A stretch of DNA of 64,000 nucleotides, taken from contig JADLEQ010000048.1 of the NCBI GenBank assembly GCA_020846005.1, positions 62,001 through 126,000 of the forward strand. The letters run 5' to 3'. The stretch is from Polyangiaceae bacterium. GTDB taxonomy: Bacteria; Myxococcota_A; Polyangia; Polyangiales; Polyangiaceae. This document shows, piece by piece, positions 40,906-47,958 of the stretch. Position 1 is the stretch's first letter. Each line of letters starts with the position of its first letter. Position numbers and translations under genes: made by a program. The notes under the pieces were generated by a model. The model ran no database searches. It was given only the letters and a program-made list of their open reading frames with translations, and was not told the DNA's origin.

Positions 40906-43515
40906 ATGCCCAGCGATTGGATCCGCCAGAGCGTCGGGGTGGCGATCGCCGCCGCGGGCGCCGCCGCGGCCGTCCACGGGACGGCGGCCCCGCCTCCGGC
41001 GCGCGATCTCGCCGGGCTCGCCGGCGCGCTCGGTCGGGCCGCGGGTGGCGTGGTCGAGCCGGGTGACATCCGCTGGGAGCCAGGCGGATCGATGTGGCGC
41101 GACCTCGCGCTGGGGCGCCGCGTGGTGTTCCTCGCGGCTGCGAGTCGCGGCGCGCCGAAGGATGTCTTCCGCGCGAGCGTCCGGCTCGCGCCAGACGGTG
41201 CGCCGATCCGGGTCGATGGGGTGCGCAACCTGACGGACACCCCGCTCGGCGACGACGTCGGCCTCCAGGTGCGCGGGACGACGGCAGCGTTTGCGACCGT
41301 CGCGTACGGCCGCATCCAAGGGATCGGCGTGCTGGAGCTGGACGGCGTCCGCGCCCAAGACCTGCCCGCGAGCCCGCTCGTGCGCGTGCTCTCCGCGGTG
41401 ACGGCCTACCAGCACACGGCCAGCCCTGAGGGGATCGGGCGCACCGACATCGTGCTCGACGCGCCGGCGCGCGGCGTCGAGCTCGCGCTCGGGGCCGAGG
41501 CGCTCACGCTCCGCCTCGACGGCCGGGAGCGCGAGATCGCGTACGATGTCCGGCGGCGCACGGTCGGCGGTGAGCCCGCAGAGCACGGCGTCCGCCCGGT
41601 CCCCCGCGTCCACGCGGCCAAGCCGCTCGTGCTCTGGGCGGTGGACACCGTGCGCTACGAGATCGGGCCTGGGCCGATCGCCTGGCTCGAGGACAAGGTC
41701 TTCGGGGCGCGGGACACCGTTCGCCGGGCCTGGCACTCCGCCACGGCTTCCTCCCGCGAGACCGCGCTGCGTCAGAACGCCGACGCCGTGGTCGCGGAGA
41801 CCCGCGCCACGGTGCCCCTCGCGGCTCCCAGCGGCTCGGCGGCGGCTCCAGCGGAGGGCCTGCGGGCCAGCCCCGCCGAGGCGCCGTGGCCTCCCCCGCC
41901 GATCCCGTCGCTGTGGCAGGAGGTGACGCCCGGCGAGGGCGAGTGGCGCGCGGTCACGCTCCCGTTCCTGCCCCCGCTCGCGAACGAGGGCGCCGGGCCC
42001 ACGCCGCCGCCGTACTTCCAACGCACGTTCATCCGCCCGGATCCGAAGCGCAGCTACTCGGAGCTGCACCTGGTCGCCCTGGACATGCGGCAGCTCGCGC
42101 TGGGGATGGAGGCGGGGTTCGAGGATCCGGAGCCGCTCACGGGTCCCCCAGGGAGCGGGCGCCTGCCTCGTGACCCGGCGACCGTCGAGCGGGTGGTCGC
42201 GACGTTCAACGGCGCGTTCAAGACCACCCACGGCAAGTACGGGATGATGGTCGACCGCCGCGTGCTCCTCCCGCCCGTGCCCGGCGGCGCGACCGTCGCG
42301 GTGGCGGAGGACGGCTCGGCCCTGTTCGGCAGCTGGCCGGAGAGCACCGACATCCCCCCCGAGCTCGTCTCGTTCCGGCAGAACCTCGATCCGCTGGTCG
42401 AGGACGGCATCGCCAACCCCCGCGGCCGCTTCGTGTGGGGGTGGCAGCTCGCGGGGACGAGCGTGATGACGGAGCGGACCGCGCTCTGTATGACCTCCGC
42501 CGGTCACGTCTACTTCGCCTGGGCGAAGGAGATCGACGGACCGACTCTCGGCAAGGGGCTGCGGCAGGCCGGCTGCGCCTACGCCATCCACCTCGACATG
42601 AACCCGCGCCACTGCGGCTTCGTGTTCACGAGCCTGGCTGGTCCCGGGAGCCGCGAGGCCGCGCTGGAGAAGCTCCACCCCGACATGGGGATCTCGCCCG
42701 ACAAGTTCGTGAAGTGGTCCCCGAAGGACTTCTTCTACGTGCTGCTCCGCGATCCGCTCCCCAAGGACGCCTCGGGGCTACGCTGGCTCCCCGACGCCGG
42801 CGCGCAGCCGGGTCCGCCCTGGCTGCCGGGGGTATACGCGGCGCGCGTCACGGGCGGCGGGGTCGACGCCGAACTCACGAGCTTCGAGCCCGGGCGGGTG
42901 CGGTTCGTCGTGCGCGCGGGCTCGGCCGAGCCGACTCGCGTCGGCGCCCCGCCGAAGCCGACCGAGCTGCTCCCGGGCGAGCGCGGGCAGGTCGTCGCCG
43001 CGGTGGGCCTCGGGCACGCGACCGAGTCGTCGCGCGCCGGGATGTCGTTCGGCGCCGTGCCGGCTCTACCGCTCACCAGCGGCTTCGCGACGCTGGTCAT
43101 CCCCTCCCGTGGCGCGATGCGCGTCGAGCCGCCGGGGCGCGCGCTCGCGCTCCGCGCCGACGATCAGGCGGTGCAGCTCCCGCTCCTCGCGGACGACGGC
43201 CGGCTCGTCGAGTCCGCGCGGGACCCGGGCGCGCTGCGCGCCCGGGGCGCGCTCTGCGTGACTCCCGGTGGGAGGCTGTTGATCGCTCGCGGACGCCACG
43301 ACTCGAGCGACGCGCTGGTCGTGCAGCTCCTCCGCGCGGGGTGTCGTCGCGTCGTGGGGCTCGACCGGGGCTCGCACCATCCCGCGACGCTCCACCGGGC
43401 CGGGACGTCGAGTCCGCCGCTCGAGCGGTACGAACCGAGCGTGCTCTACGTCCTCGGGCAGCCGATGATCCCGCCCGTCCGTCGCCTGCCGCCCACGTGG
43501 GGCACCCCGGGGTGA
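40906..43515 (+). CDS. Exported phosphodiester-glycosidase-like (NAGPA domain) protein
   Basis: An 869-residue protein with an N-terminal hydrophobic signal (SVGVAIAAAGAAAAVHGTAA). The N-terminal 300 residues are an unrecognised beta-rich region. The centre shows the NAGPA/DUF2233 fold: VVATFNGAFKTTHGKYGMMV near 431, RTALCMTSAGHVYFAWA near 525, and QAGCAYAIHLDMNPRHCGFVF near 550, where ATFNGAF and HLDMN are the conserved substrate-side segments. Family members cleave N-acetylglucosamine phosphodiesters or act on exopolysaccharide. A second, diverged copy of the middle block lies near 781-830 (RGALCVTPGGRLLIARG, then LRAGCRRVVGLDRGSHHP). ATG 40906 is chosen because it begins the signal. Confidence 0.75.
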   Translation: MPSDWIRQSVGVAIAAAGAAAAVHGTAAPPPARDLAGLAGALGRAAGGVVEPGDIRWEPGGSMWRDLALGRRVVFLAAASRGAPKDVFRASVRLAPDGAPIRVDGVRNLTDTPLGDDVGLQVRGTTAAFATVAYGRIQGIGVLELDGVRAQDLPASPLVRVLSAVTAYQHTASPEGIGRTDIVLDAPARGVELALGAEALTLRLDGREREIAYDVRRRTVGGEPAEHGVRPVPRVHAAKPLVLWAVDTVRYEIGPGPIAWLEDKVFGARDTVRRAWHSATASSRETALRQNADAVVAETRATVPLAAPSGSAAAPAEGLRASPAEAPWPPPPIPSLWQEVTPGEGEWRAVTLPFLPPLANEGAGPTPPPYFQRTFIRPDPKRSYSELHLVALDMRQLALGMEAGFEDPEPLTGPPGSGRLPRDPATVERVVATFNGAFKTTHGKYGMMVDRRVLLPPVPGGATVAVAEDGSALFGSWPESTDIPPELVSFRQNLDPLVEDGIANPRGRFVWGWQLAGTSVMTERTALCMTSAGHVYFAWAKEIDGPTLGKGLRQAGCAYAIHLDMNPRHCGFVFTSLAGPGSREAALEKLHPDMGISPDKFVKWSPKDFFYVLLRDPLPKDASGLRWLPDAGAQPGPPWLPGVYAARVTGGGVDAELTSFEPGRVRFVVRAGSAEPTRVGAPPKPTELLPGERGQVVAAVGLGHATESSRAGMSFGAVPALPLTSGFATLVIPSRGAMRVEPPGRALALRADDQAVQLPLLADDGRLVESARDPGALRARGALCVTPGGRLLIARGRHDSSDALVVQLLRAGCRRVVGLDRGSHHPATLHRAGTSSPPLERYEPSVLYVLGQPMIPPVRRLPPTWGTPG

Positions 43516-43517
43516 GC

Positions 43518-43548
43518 CGCGCCGCCGCGCTGCGCTCAGCGCGGCGCG
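43518..43548. terminator. Bidirectional hairpin between convergent genes
   Basis: CGCGCCGCCGCGCTG folds onto CAGCGCGGCGCG (3-nt bulge, 4-nt loop). The stop codon of the minus-strand LysM gene lies in the loop region and that of the upstream + gene is 2 nt before it. Confidence 0.5.
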
Positions 43549-44783
43549 GGCGCCGCCGCCGCCCGAGGCCGCGGCGGGGCGGCGGGGGGCGTCGCCCCGC
43601 CCGCGGGCTCGACCGGCGGCGCCGCCGCGGGACCCGAGGCGCCGCCCGGGGGCGGAGTAGGATCATCGTGCGGATCGCCTCGCGCTTCGTCGTCGGCCGT
43701 CGCCTCGGGAGCCGGCTCCGCGCCGGGACGGGGCGTCGGCTCCTGCGCCATGTCGGCTCCGGGGACCAGGGGCCGCGCCGCCTCCGCCCGCGCCGCCCCG
43801 CGCCCGGGGTCGCGGCCGCGTGAGTCCGCGTAGCGAGGCCGCTCTCCAGGGCCGGAGTAGTCAATCCAGTAGGCGCTCGCCTCCCGCACGTCCAGGTGGA
43901 TGAAGCTCGAGTTCGGGTAGTACCCCACCCCTACACTCGGGAGTGAGCGGCAGAAGTCGCGGACCGTGGTGTTCGGCACACCCTCGACGCTGAAGTCGAC
44001 GGCGTGGCCGTCGTTGTGGCGGGAGTGCGGCGTGTACTGCGTCGGCGAGTACGGGCGGTACCCGCTCACGACGCGCAGCGGGCGCCCCTCGAAGCGATCG
44101 CTCACCCGAACCAGCAGGCGGAGCAGGCGCGGGTGCATCGTGGAGCGCGCGCCCGTCCGCCAGGACGCGAACACCCGCGTGAGCCCCCGCTGAGCCTCGC
44201 GGGTCACGCGGCCGTGGCGGTCGAAGATGGGGCCCTCGTAGCTCCCCATGAGCGAGGACAGCCGTACCCAGCCGCGACGCCATCTGCGGACCCCCTTGGC
44301 GCCCGCCCGCTTCGTCTCGGCGCGCTCGCCTGCCCGGCTCGTCGCCTTGCCCTCGCCCGCCGCCGGCCGGCCCGGTTCGGTCGCGCGGGAGGGTTGCGTG
44401 CGCGCGCTGCTCGCCGGCGCGGCGCCCGCCTCAGGTGCCGGGACCTGTGGCTCCGGCTCGCTCGTGTCCGCCCGCCCGGGGCTGCCGGCAGCGGCCCGCG
44501 CCGGCGCGACGCTCGCGGGGCGCGGCTCTCGGCCGGCCGGCGCGGGCGGGGGCGCCTCGCCGGGCACCGGGATCCGCAGCCGCAGCCCCGGCTGGATCGT
44601 CCGGCACTTCCGCAAGGCGTTGGCGCGGCAGAGCTCCGCGACGCTCACGCGGTAGCGCTTGGCGATCATCCCGAGCGTCTGGCCCGGGTAGACGACGTGG
44701 ACCCGCGGGCGCGGCGCCGCCTGGGCGACCCCACCGCCCAGGAGCGCGGTGGCCAGGATCGACGCAGCGAGGAGCAGCTTCAT
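43536..44783 (-). CDS. LysM-domain DUF882 (YcbK/M15-type) cell-wall peptidase
   Basis: A 415-residue exported protein. Signal LLLAASILATALLGGGVAQA. LysM (about 30-75): HVVYPGQTLGMIAKRYRVSVAELCRANAL, then IQPGLRLRIPVP (peptidoglycan binding). An Ala/Pro/Glu linker (75-175) follows. The catalytic domain (about 180-325) has the zinc-site pattern SRHNDGHAVDFS near 270 and SSFIHLDVRE near 298 (H-x6-D and H-x-D) of DUF882/M15 L,D-endopeptidase-like enzymes. The last 90 residues are Pro/Ala-rich low complexity. ATG 44783 starts the signal. It is divergent from the pil operon, with 176 nt between the starts. Confidence 0.86.
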   Translation of the reverse strand: MKLLLAASILATALLGGGVAQAAPRPRVHVVYPGQTLGMIAKRYRVSVAELCRANALRKCRTIQPGLRLRIPVPGEAPPPAPAGREPRPASVAPARAAAGSPGRADTSEPEPQVPAPEAGAAPASSARTQPSRATEPGRPAAGEGKATSRAGERAETKRAGAKGVRRWRRGWVRLSSLMGSYEGPIFDRHGRVTREAQRGLTRVFASWRTGARSTMHPRLLRLLVRVSDRFEGRPLRVVSGYRPYSPTQYTPHSRHNDGHAVDFSVEGVPNTTVRDFCRSLPSVGVGYYPNSSFIHLDVREASAYWIDYSGPGERPRYADSRGRDPGRGAARAEAARPLVPGADMAQEPTPRPGAEPAPEATADDEARGDPHDDPTPPPGGASGPAAAPPVEPAGGATPPAAPPRPRAAAAPAPR

Positions 44784-44959
44784 CGGCGGACGGGCGCGGC
44801 GCGCTCCAGATGGAAAGCAGAGAACCGAGCGTAGCGCAATTTCCAGCCGGGGCGCCCGCCGTCGCGCCCGCGAGCCCCGGCTTATTTGGCGGTGCCTCAC
44901 TCAGGATGCCAGACTCCTCGCGCACGTCCCCGTTCCGGGGGCTGACAGCTCGAGGCAGT

Positions 44960-46021
44960 ATGGGCGAAGGCAAGAACCTCGTCGGCGTGGACATCGGCAC
45001 CAGCTCGATCAAGGTCTGCCAGCTCAAGGAGGCCAGAAAGAGCGTCGGGCTCGTGCGCTTTGGGTACGCGCCGCTCGCGCCTCAGATCATCGCCGACGGC
45101 CAGGTCATGGACCGCGGCGCGGTCACCGAGGCGCTCCTCCGGACCTTCGCCGAGGCGAAGATCAAGCAGAAGGAGGTCGCGGTGAGCGTCTCCGGCCAGA
45201 CGGTCATCATCCGCAAGATCGCGGTGCCGATGATGACGGCGGCTGAGCTCGCCGAGCAGATCCAGTGGGAGGCGGAGCAGCACATCCCGTTCGACATCAA
45301 GGACGTCCAGATCGACTACCAGGTGCTACGGCGCCGGCCCGAGGCGAGCCAGATGGACCTGCTCCTGGTCGCCGCCAAGCGGGACCAGATCCAGGACTAC
45401 ACGCAGATTCTGCGCGACGCGAAGCTCAAGCCCCTCGTCTGCGACATCGACGCCTTCACCATCCAGAACCTGTTCGAGCACTCGCGGGGGCTCCCGCCGA
45501 ACCAGACGGTCGCCATCCTGAACGTCGGGGCCAGCCTGTCCTCACTGAACATCGTCGCCAACGGGATCAGCGCGTTTACGCGCGAGATCGCCAACGGCGG
45601 CAACGCGATCACCGAGGAGATCCAGAAGCAGCTCGGCGTCCCGTACGAGCAGGCCGAGGCCTACAAGTGCGGCGGGGATCCCGCGCAGGGCGGGATGGTC
45701 CCGAACCAGGTCGTCCAGGTCGTGGAGGCCGTGTGCGACTCGATCGCCGCTGAGATCCAGCGCTCGCTCGACTTCTTCATGGCGACGAGCGGCGAGGGGG
45801 AGATCGTCCGCATCTTCCTCACGGGCGGCACCGCGAACCTCGCGCCGCTCGCCCGCGCGATCGAGCGGCGCGCCCGCGCCCCGGTGGAGACGTGGGCGCC
45901 CACCGAGGGCATCGGCATCGAGCCGCGTGAGGTGAACGCGCCGCTCGTCCAACAGCGGGCCTCGCAGCTAGCGGTGGCCCTCGGCCTGGCGCTCCGCCAC
46001 GAGAAGGAGCAGCGGTCGTGA
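44960..46021 (+). CDS. pilM: Type IV pilus assembly protein PilM
   Basis: A 353-residue actin-like cytoplasmic ATP-binding protein of the pilus alignment complex. Motifs: the phosphate-1 loop LVGVDIGTSSIKVCQL (residues 8-23), the helix QIQWEAEQHIPF near 108, NQTVAILNVGASLSSLNIV near 182 (phosphate-2) and IFLTGGTANLAPL near 289 (adenosine motif). PilM recruits PilN through its N-terminal tail and bridges to the motor ATPases. The ATG at 44960 follows CGAGGCAG. Its TGA overlaps the pilN GTG. First gene of pilMNOPQ. Confidence 0.96.
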   Translation: MGEGKNLVGVDIGTSSIKVCQLKEARKSVGLVRFGYAPLAPQIIADGQVMDRGAVTEALLRTFAEAKIKQKEVAVSVSGQTVIIRKIAVPMMTAAELAEQIQWEAEQHIPFDIKDVQIDYQVLRRRPEASQMDLLLVAAKRDQIQDYTQILRDAKLKPLVCDIDAFTIQNLFEHSRGLPPNQTVAILNVGASLSSLNIVANGISAFTREIANGGNAITEEIQKQLGVPYEQAEAYKCGGDPAQGGMVPNQVVQVVEAVCDSIAAEIQRSLDFFMATSGEGEIVRIFLTGGTANLAPLARAIERRARAPVETWAPTEGIGIEPREVNAPLVQQRASQLAVALGLALRHEKEQRS

Positions 46022-46656
46022 TTCGCATCAACCTGCTGCCGCAGAAGCGGCGCGCCGAGACGACCCAGGACCGCCAGATCTGGCTCCTCGTGGTCCTCGC
46101 GCTCTTCCTCCTCGAGGTAGGAGGGCTCCTCGTGTTCCACGGCATGAAGGCCGACGAGCTGGAGGCCCAGGAGCGACGGAACAGCGAGCTGACGACCCAG
46201 ATCGACAAGCTGAAGCAGGCCGTGCAGAACCACGAGGAGGTGAAGGCGAAGCTCGCGTCTCTCCGCGCGCGCGAGGACGCGATCGCCAAGCTCCAGACGG
46301 CGCGCTCCGGGCCGACCGCGGTCCTCCTTGAGCTGGCCCGGATCCTGACGGTCGGTCGGGGACCGACGGTCGATCCGGAGCGGCTGGTGCGAGAGCGCCG
46401 CGAGAATCCCCTCGCCGTATACAGCCCGGGATGGGACGCGCGACGCCTGTGGATCACGAAGTTCGCCGAGCAGTCGCGCGCCGTCCGCCTCGAGGGGATC
46501 GCTCGCGACGGCGAAGACGTGAGCGAGATCGCGCGGCGCCTCGGCCTCTCCAGCTTCTTCTACGACATCCGGCTCCTCCCGGCGCGGAAGCTGAGAGACA
46601 GCCGATCGGGCCTCGATCTCGTGCACTTCCAGCTCGAAGCCAAGGTGAGGTACTGA
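46018..46656 (+). CDS. pilN: Type IV pilus assembly protein PilN
   Basis: A 212-residue bitopic membrane protein. The N-terminus MIRINLLPQKRR is the PilM-binding INLLP motif. One transmembrane helix (IWLLVVLALFLLEVGGLLVF, about 21-40) follows, then a coiled coil (ELEAQERRNSELTTQIDKLK, about 45-100) and a small periplasmic ferredoxin-like domain. It contains an insertion with LTVGRGPTVDPERLVRERRENP that is longer than in Pseudomonas or Thermus PilN. The GTG overlaps the pilM stop, and pilO begins 1 nt after its stop. Confidence 0.95.
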   Translation: MIRINLLPQKRRAETTQDRQIWLLVVLALFLLEVGGLLVFHGMKADELEAQERRNSELTTQIDKLKQAVQNHEEVKAKLASLRAREDAIAKLQTARSGPTAVLLELARILTVGRGPTVDPERLVRERRENPLAVYSPGWDARRLWITKFAEQSRAVRLEGIARDGEDVSEIARRLGLSSFFYDIRLLPARKLRDSRSGLDLVHFQLEAKVRY

Positions 46657-46657
46657 G

Positions 46658-47257
46658 ATGGCGCGCGCACCGCTCAAGCTGCCGCTGATCGCCAAGTTCG
46701 GTGTCGGGGCCGGCCTCCTCGCGCTGGTCGGCGTGGCGTACTTCGTCGTGTTCTACGGGGACATCGCCGCGCGCATCGGCGCGGAGCAGAAGAAGGAGCG
46801 AGAGCTCCGCACCCAGCTCGAGACGGCCCGCGCCAACGAGTTCGCGTACCAGAAGGACCTCGCCGAGCTGACCGAGCGCCAGCAGCGCCAGCGCGAGCTG
46901 AACAAAGTGCTGCCCGCCGCCGCGGAGTACCCTGCGTTCCTGAGCTCACTGCAGAGCGTCGCCAACGTGGCGGGCGTGAGCCTCAGCGCGTGGACGCCGC
47001 AGGAGGAGCAGCGAGAGCAGTTCTATGCTCGGGTGCCGATGAAGCTGGCGATCGTGGGCCGGTACCACCAGGTCGCCAAGTTCTTCTTCGGCGTGGGGCA
47101 GCTCGACCGCATCATCAACATGGAGAACATCACGATGCACGAGCCCAGCGTCGAAGGAAGCGACGTGATCGTGAAGGTCGAGGCGCTGGCGACGGCCTTC
47201 CGCGCGCTCTCCGAGGAAACCCCCGGCGGGCCGGACAAGCGCGGGGGGCGGCGATGA
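46658..47257 (+). CDS. pilO: Type IV pilus assembly protein PilO
   Basis: A 199-residue bitopic protein, partner of PilN. The transmembrane helix is about 12-35 (FGVGAGLLALVGVAYFVVFY), the coiled coil about 40-85 (EQKKERELRTQLETARANEF), then a periplasmic ferredoxin-like domain with LPAAAEYPAFLSSLQSVANVAG, VPMKLAIVGRYHQVAKFF and RIINMENITM, all family hallmarks. PilN-PilO heterodimers link PilM to PilP and the secretin. The stop overlaps the pilP start (ATGA). Confidence 0.96.
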   Translation: MARAPLKLPLIAKFGVGAGLLALVGVAYFVVFYGDIAARIGAEQKKERELRTQLETARANEFAYQKDLAELTERQQRQRELNKVLPAAAEYPAFLSSLQSVANVAGVSLSAWTPQEEQREQFYARVPMKLAIVGRYHQVAKFFFGVGQLDRIINMENITMHEPSVEGSDVIVKVEALATAFRALSEETPGGPDKRGGRR

Positions 47258-47850
47258 GCGCGCTCGGCCGCACCCGGGTCGGCGCCGCCTTGGCGGTGGG
47301 CCTCGCGTGTCTCGGCGTCGCTTGCGAGGAGGAGATCGTCCAGGGGACGGATCCGCCGCCCGCGGACTCGGCCGCCGCGGCGTCCGCCTCGGTGTCGGCG
47401 ACGGCCAGCGCCACGCCGAAGCTCGAGGTGCAGGAGCAGGAGTTCGCGGAGTCCGATCGGAGCCGCGATCCGTTCCGGTCGTTCGCGGACACCTTCGTCG
47501 AGGAGGCGCGAGGGAAGAAGAACCTGCAGCGCCAAGTCGTCCTCGACCAGTACTCGCTGGAGGAGCTCAAGCTCGTCGGGATCGTCACGGGCAACGCCGC
47601 CCCGGTCGCGATGCTCGTCGATCCGACGGGCAAGGGGCACGTCATCCGCCGCGGCCAGTTCATCGGCCGCGCGGAGACCGTCCCTTCGCCGAACCAGTCG
47701 GGAGCCACCTACGAGATGAACTGGCGCGTGGATCGCATCCGCGACGGCGACGTCGTGCTCATCCGCGAGGACCCGCAGAACCCCGATGTGCCGACGGCGA
47801 CTCGCGTGATCCCGCTGCGCCCCGAGGGGGCGCTCCTCGAGCCGGGCTGA
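47254..47850 (+). CDS. pilP: Type IV pilus assembly lipoprotein PilP
   Basis: A 198-residue protein. The signal ends near LACLGVACEE, where Cys24 is the likely lipidated residue (the lipobox is imperfect). After a flexible Ala/Ser linker, RSRDPFRSF near 76 and the HR-domain beta fold follow: LVGIVTGNAAPVAMLVDPTGKG near 112 and IRRGQFIGRAE near 135, ending in TRVIPLRPEG. PilP ties PilNO to the N0/N1 domains of PilQ. It overlaps pilO by four bases, with 108 nt before pilQ. Confidence 0.94.
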   Translation: MSALGRTRVGAALAVGLACLGVACEEEIVQGTDPPPADSAAAASASVSATASATPKLEVQEQEFAESDRSRDPFRSFADTFVEEARGKKNLQRQVVLDQYSLEELKLVGIVTGNAAPVAMLVDPTGKGHVIRRGQFIGRAETVPSPNQSGATYEMNWRVDRIRDGDVVLIREDPQNPDVPTATRVIPLRPEGALLEPG

Positions 47851-47861
47851 GGATTCTCGCC

Positions 47862-47877
47862 CGCGAATTTGTTCGCG
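47862..47877 (+). promoter_or_regulatory. Hairpin in pilP-pilQ gap
   Basis: A perfect CGCGAA/TTCGCG stem with a TTTG loop, 12 nt after the pilP stop. A second stem, GTCGGT (47911-47916) with ACCGAC (47933-47938), lies just upstream of the pilQ start. They may be mRNA-processing or translation-control structures, or an attenuator; a weak promoter (TTGTTC and TACGCT) may overlap. Confidence 0.35.
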
Positions 47878-47958
47878 CCGTCGCCGCTTCGATACGCTGA
47901 GCGAGCAAGTGTCGGTAGGCCGGTTCCACGGCACCGACCCTCGGATCGGAGTCGCACG

